A stretch of 64,000 bases of DNA from Eurosta solidaginis (lineage: Eukaryota; Arthropoda; Insecta; Diptera; Tephritidae): assembly GCF_040869045.1 (NCBI RefSeq), contig NC_090322.1:187673477-187737476 (forward strand), written 5' to 3'. Shown piece after piece: positions 60,401 to 64,000 of this stretch; positions within the stretch are counted from its first letter, which is position 1, and every line of letters begins with the position of its first letter. The translations under genes were made by a program, and so were the position numbers. The notes under the pieces are model-generated. The model worked only from the letters and a program-made list of their open reading frames with translations. It had not been told where the DNA came from and searched no databases.

Positions 60401-63400
60401 AAGTAGAAACTTCTAGATATCTGGCAATGGGCACAACGAAAATATTTTGAAACATTTGGCGTTTTCAACAGAAATTTCCATGTGATTTGTTTACATATTT
60501 GCACAGTTAATTTGTGCTATTTAATTGAGAAAGGTTGATATTAGACAATAAGTAGAAACTTTTAGATTTCAGACAATGGGCACAACGAAAATATTTTGAA
60601 ACATTTGGCTTTTTCAACAGTAAATTTCCATGTGATTTGTTTACATATTTGCACAGTTAATTTGTGCTATTGAATTGAGAAAGGTTGATATTAGACAATA
60701 AGTAGAAACATCTAGATTTCAAGCAATGGGCAAAACGAAAATATTTTTAAACATTTGGCTTTTTCAACAGTAAATTTTCATGTGATTTGTTTACATATTT
60801 GCACAGTTAATTTGTGCTATTGAATTGAGAAAGGTTGATATTAGACAATAAGTAGAAACTTCTAGATTTCAAGCAATGGGCACAACGAAAATATTTTGAA
60901 ACATTTGGCTTTTTCAACAGTAAATTTCCATGTGATTTGTTTACATATTTGCACAGTTAATTTGTGCTATTGAATTGAGAAAGGTTGATATTAGACAATA
61001 AGTAGAAACTTATAGATTTCAAGCAATGGGCACAACGAAAATATTTTGAAACATTTGGCTTTTTCAACAGTAAATTTCCATGTGATTTGTTTACATATTT
61101 GCACAGTTAATTTGTGCTATTTAATTGAGAAAGGTTGATATTAGACAATAAGTAGAAAGTTTTAGATTTCAGACAATGGGCACAACGAAAATATTTTGAA
61201 ACATTTGGCTTTTTCAACAGTAAATTTCCATGTGATTTATTTACATACTTGCACAGTTAATTTGTGCTATTGAATTGAGAAAGGTTGATATTAGACAATA
61301 AGTAGAAACTTCTAGATTTCAAGCAATGGGCACAACGAAAATATTTTGAAACATTTGGCTTTTTCAACAGTAAATTTCCATGTGATTTGTTTACATATTT
61401 GCACAGTTAATTTGTGCTATTGAATTGAGAAAGGTTGATATTAGACAATAAGAAGAAACTTCTAGATTTCGGGCAATGGGCACAACGAAAATATTTTGAA
61501 ACATTTGGATTTTTCAACAGTAAATTTCCATGTGATTTGTTTACATATTTGCACAGTTAATTTGTGCTATTGAATTGAGAAAGGTTGATATTAGACAATA
61601 AGCAAAAACTTCTAGATTTCAGGCAATGGGCACAACGAAAATGTTTGAAACATTTGGCTTTTTCAACAGTAAATTTCCATGTGATTTGTTTGCATACTTG
61701 CACAGTTAATTAGTGCTATTGAATTGAGAAAGGTTGATATTAGACAATAAGTAGAAACTTCTAGTTTTCAGGCAATGGGCACAACGTAAATATTTTGAAA
61801 CAATTGGCTTTTTCAACAGTAAATTTCCATGTGATTTGTTTACATACTTGCACAGTTAATTTGTGCTATTGAATTGAGAAAGGTTGATATTAGACAATAA
61901 GTAGAAACTTCTAGATTTCAGGCAATGGGCACAACGAAAATATTTTGAAACATTTGGCCTTTTTCAACAGTAAATTTCCATGTGATTTGTTTACATATTT
62001 GCACAGTTAATTTGTGCTATTGAATTGAGAAAGGTTGATATTAGACAATAAGTACAAACTTTTAGATTTCAGACAATGGGCACAACGAAAATATTTTGAA
62101 GCATTTGGCTTTTTCAACAGTAAATTTCCATGTGATTAGTTTACATATTTGCACAGTTAATTTGTGCTATTGAATTGAGAAAGGTTGATATTAGACAACA
62201 AGTAGAAACTTCTAGATTTCAAGCAATGGGCACAACGAAAATATTTTGAAACATTTGGCTTTTTCAACAGTAAATTTCCATGTGATTTGTTTACATATTT
62301 GCTAAGTTAATTTGTGCTATTGAATTGAGAAAGGTTGATATTAGACAATAAGTAGAAACTTCTAGTTTTCAAGCAATGGGCACAACGTAAATATTTTGAA
62401 ACAATTGGCTTTTTCAACAGTAAATTTCCATGTGATTTGTTTACATACTTGCACAGTTAATTTGTGCTATTGAATTGAGAAAGGTTGATATTAGACAACA
62501 AGTAGAAACTTCTATATTTCAAGCAATGGGCACAACGAAAATATTTTGAAACATTTGGCTTTTTCAACAGTAAATTTCCATGTGATTTGTTTACATATTT
62601 GCACAGTTAATTTGTGCTATTGAATTGAGAAAGGTTGATATTAGACAATAAGTAGAAACTTTTAGATTTCAGACAATGGGCACAACGAAAATATTTTGAA
62701 TCATTTGGCTTTTTCAACAGTAAATTTCCGTGTGATTAGTTTACATATTTGCACAGTTAATTTGTGCTATTGAATTGAGAAAGGTTGATATTAGACAACA
62801 AGTAGAAACTTCTAGATTTCAAGCAATGGGCACAATGAAAATATTTTGAAACATTTGGTTTTTCAACAGTAAATTTTCATGTGATTTGTTTACATATTTG
62901 CACAGTTAATTTGTGCTATTGAATTCAGAAAGGTTGATATTAGACAATAAGTAGAAACTTTTAGATTTCAGACAATAGGCACAACGAAAATATTTTGAAA
63001 CATTTGGCTTTTTCAACAGTAAATTTCCATGTGATTTGTTTACATATTTGCACAGTTAATTTGTGCTATTGAATTGAGAAAAGTTGATATTAGACAATAA
63101 GTAGAAACTTTTAGATTTCAGACAATGGGCACAATGAAAATATTTTGAATCATTTCGCTTTTTCAACAGTAAATTTCCATGTGATTAGTTTACATATTTG
63201 CACAGTTAATTTGTGCTATTGAATTCAGAAAGGTTGATATTAGACAATAAGTAGAAACTTTTAGATTTCAGACAATGGGCACAACGAAAATATTTTGAAA
63301 CATTTGGCTTTTTCAACAGTAAATTTCCATGTGATTAGTTTACATATTTGCACAGTTAATTTGTGCTATTGAATTGAGAAAGGTTGATATTAGACAATAA

Positions 63401-63650
63401 GTAGAAACTTTTAGATTTCAGACAATGGGCACAACGAAAATATTTTGAAGCATTTGGCTTTTTCAACAGTAAATTTCCATGTGATTTGTTTACATATTTG
63501 CACAGTTAATTTGTGCTATTGAATTGAGAAAGCTTGATATTAGACAACAAGTAGAAACTTTTAGATTTCAGACAATGGGCACAACGAAAATATTTTGAAA
63601 CATTTGGCTTTTTCAACAGTAAATTTCCATGTGATTTGTTTACATATTTG

Positions 63651-64000
63651 GAAATTTAAAATTCTTAATTCTGAAATATGAAAAACTTTCGTCTTGATCG
63701 AAGGAACCTCGAACCAAAATTTGGTGATGATCGAAGTATAGCAAACACGTTTTCATAGGGAACACTCACACAGAATTTGATTTTTATAGAAGATGTAGAT
63801 AGACTGAAGCTAAACAATTTTTTTAACAGCGGCAGATTACTAAACGTCCAAAAGGCATAACAGCTAAAGTCAACAATGCAGTCAAACTTTAGGTGTTAAA
63901 TAACTTAAGTTTGTATGGCAGCCATAGTTTTTCCCCATTCCACATTTTATTGGAGGTTTTTTATTTATTTATTTATTTATATATTCCATTTGTATGGGAG
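63651..64000. other. Non-satellite flank, no gene recognised
   Basis: The satellite stops abruptly after tacatatttg, and unrelated AT-rich sequence follows (gaaatttaaaattcttaattc…). No ORF, repeat end or motif identifies it; a short ttta-type microsatellite (five to six units) lies near 63960-63980. It may be another repeat or the edge of the array. Confidence 0.7.

Larger units (their letters stand above)
43048..63650 (+). repeat. 149-150 bp satellite array, right segment
   Basis: About 138 monomers, the same family and strand as on the left. gatttgtttac types dominate and gattagcttac types are rarer, so subfamily composition differs from the left arm. Local variants mark sub-blocks: ctattgaatgagaaagg (2-base deletion) near 44840, 45430 and 50065; cctagatttc near 45025 and 50240; tctagttttcagg with acgtaaat…caattggc at many places after 47260; gaatcattt/gaagcattt types after 52680. 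Units with small deletions occur near 58440 and 59770. It ends inside a monomer, after tacatatttg at 63650. No gene; the minus-strand ORF near 60264 is only satellite. Confidence 0.97.

Noticed and set aside
60264..60455. 63-residue minus-strand ORF in the right array
   Set aside because: Translation of slightly more than one satellite monomer; the same sequence in neighbouring units is interrupted.

Overview
This is a block of constitutive-type heterochromatin from an insect genome, most likely a higher fly (Diptera, plausibly Tephritidae). The fly assignment is an inference from the transposon families (BEL/Pao, RTE, a Jockey/CR1-type LINE, a tRNA-derived SINE) and the AT-rich base composition; no host gene is present to confirm it. 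About 70% of the window is one satellite DNA family with a 149-150 bp monomer. All copies lie head-to-tail in the same orientation (1-24500, 32526-33660, 43048-63650; roughly 300 monomers by length). Mobile elements interrupt the array, and the array resumes in phase after each of them.

Layout. (1) 1-24500: satellite with a very long nested higher-order structure. A block beginning at 286 is repeated beginning at 12091. A 5'-truncated poly(A) LINE (1674-3627) sits only in the first block. (2) 24501-32525: a rearranged BEL/Pao LTR retrotransposon flanked as a single unit by a 5-bp target duplication. It has three nearly identical LTRs, the last one inverted. It has lost gag and protease, carries an inverted 349-bp copy of part of its own pol, keeps a long pol with one nonsense codon, has a gag-like zinc-knuckle ORF downstream of pol, and holds a 1.7-kb non-coding spacer that starts with a foreign (tRNA-Lys type) primer-binding site. 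(3) 32526-33660: a short satellite segment. (4) 33661-43047: a second, older BEL/Pao element (211-bp LTRs, 5-bp target duplication) with gag, protease, RT, RNase H and integrase broken by several frameshifts, stops and deletions. An RTE-type LINE (33842-37197) is inserted in its 5' LTR and a minus-strand tRNA-derived SINE (41207-41552) in its pol. (5) 43048-63650: satellite with younger, shorter higher-order repeats, including four identical 300-bp dimers. (6) 63651-64000: the array stops mid-monomer and non-satellite AT-rich sequence begins.

No host protein-coding gene, rRNA, free-standing tRNA or CRISPR array is supported. All coding regions belong to retrotransposons, and all but the short zinc-knuckle ORF are visibly broken. 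The most unusual object is the BEL composite at 24501-32525. Its inverted-LTR ends, chimeric primer-binding site, U1-like repeated motif in the LTR and possible spliced 3' gag-like ORF deserve follow-up. Coordinates, offsets and mismatch counts were read by hand from the sequence; family names are by motif recognition without database searches.
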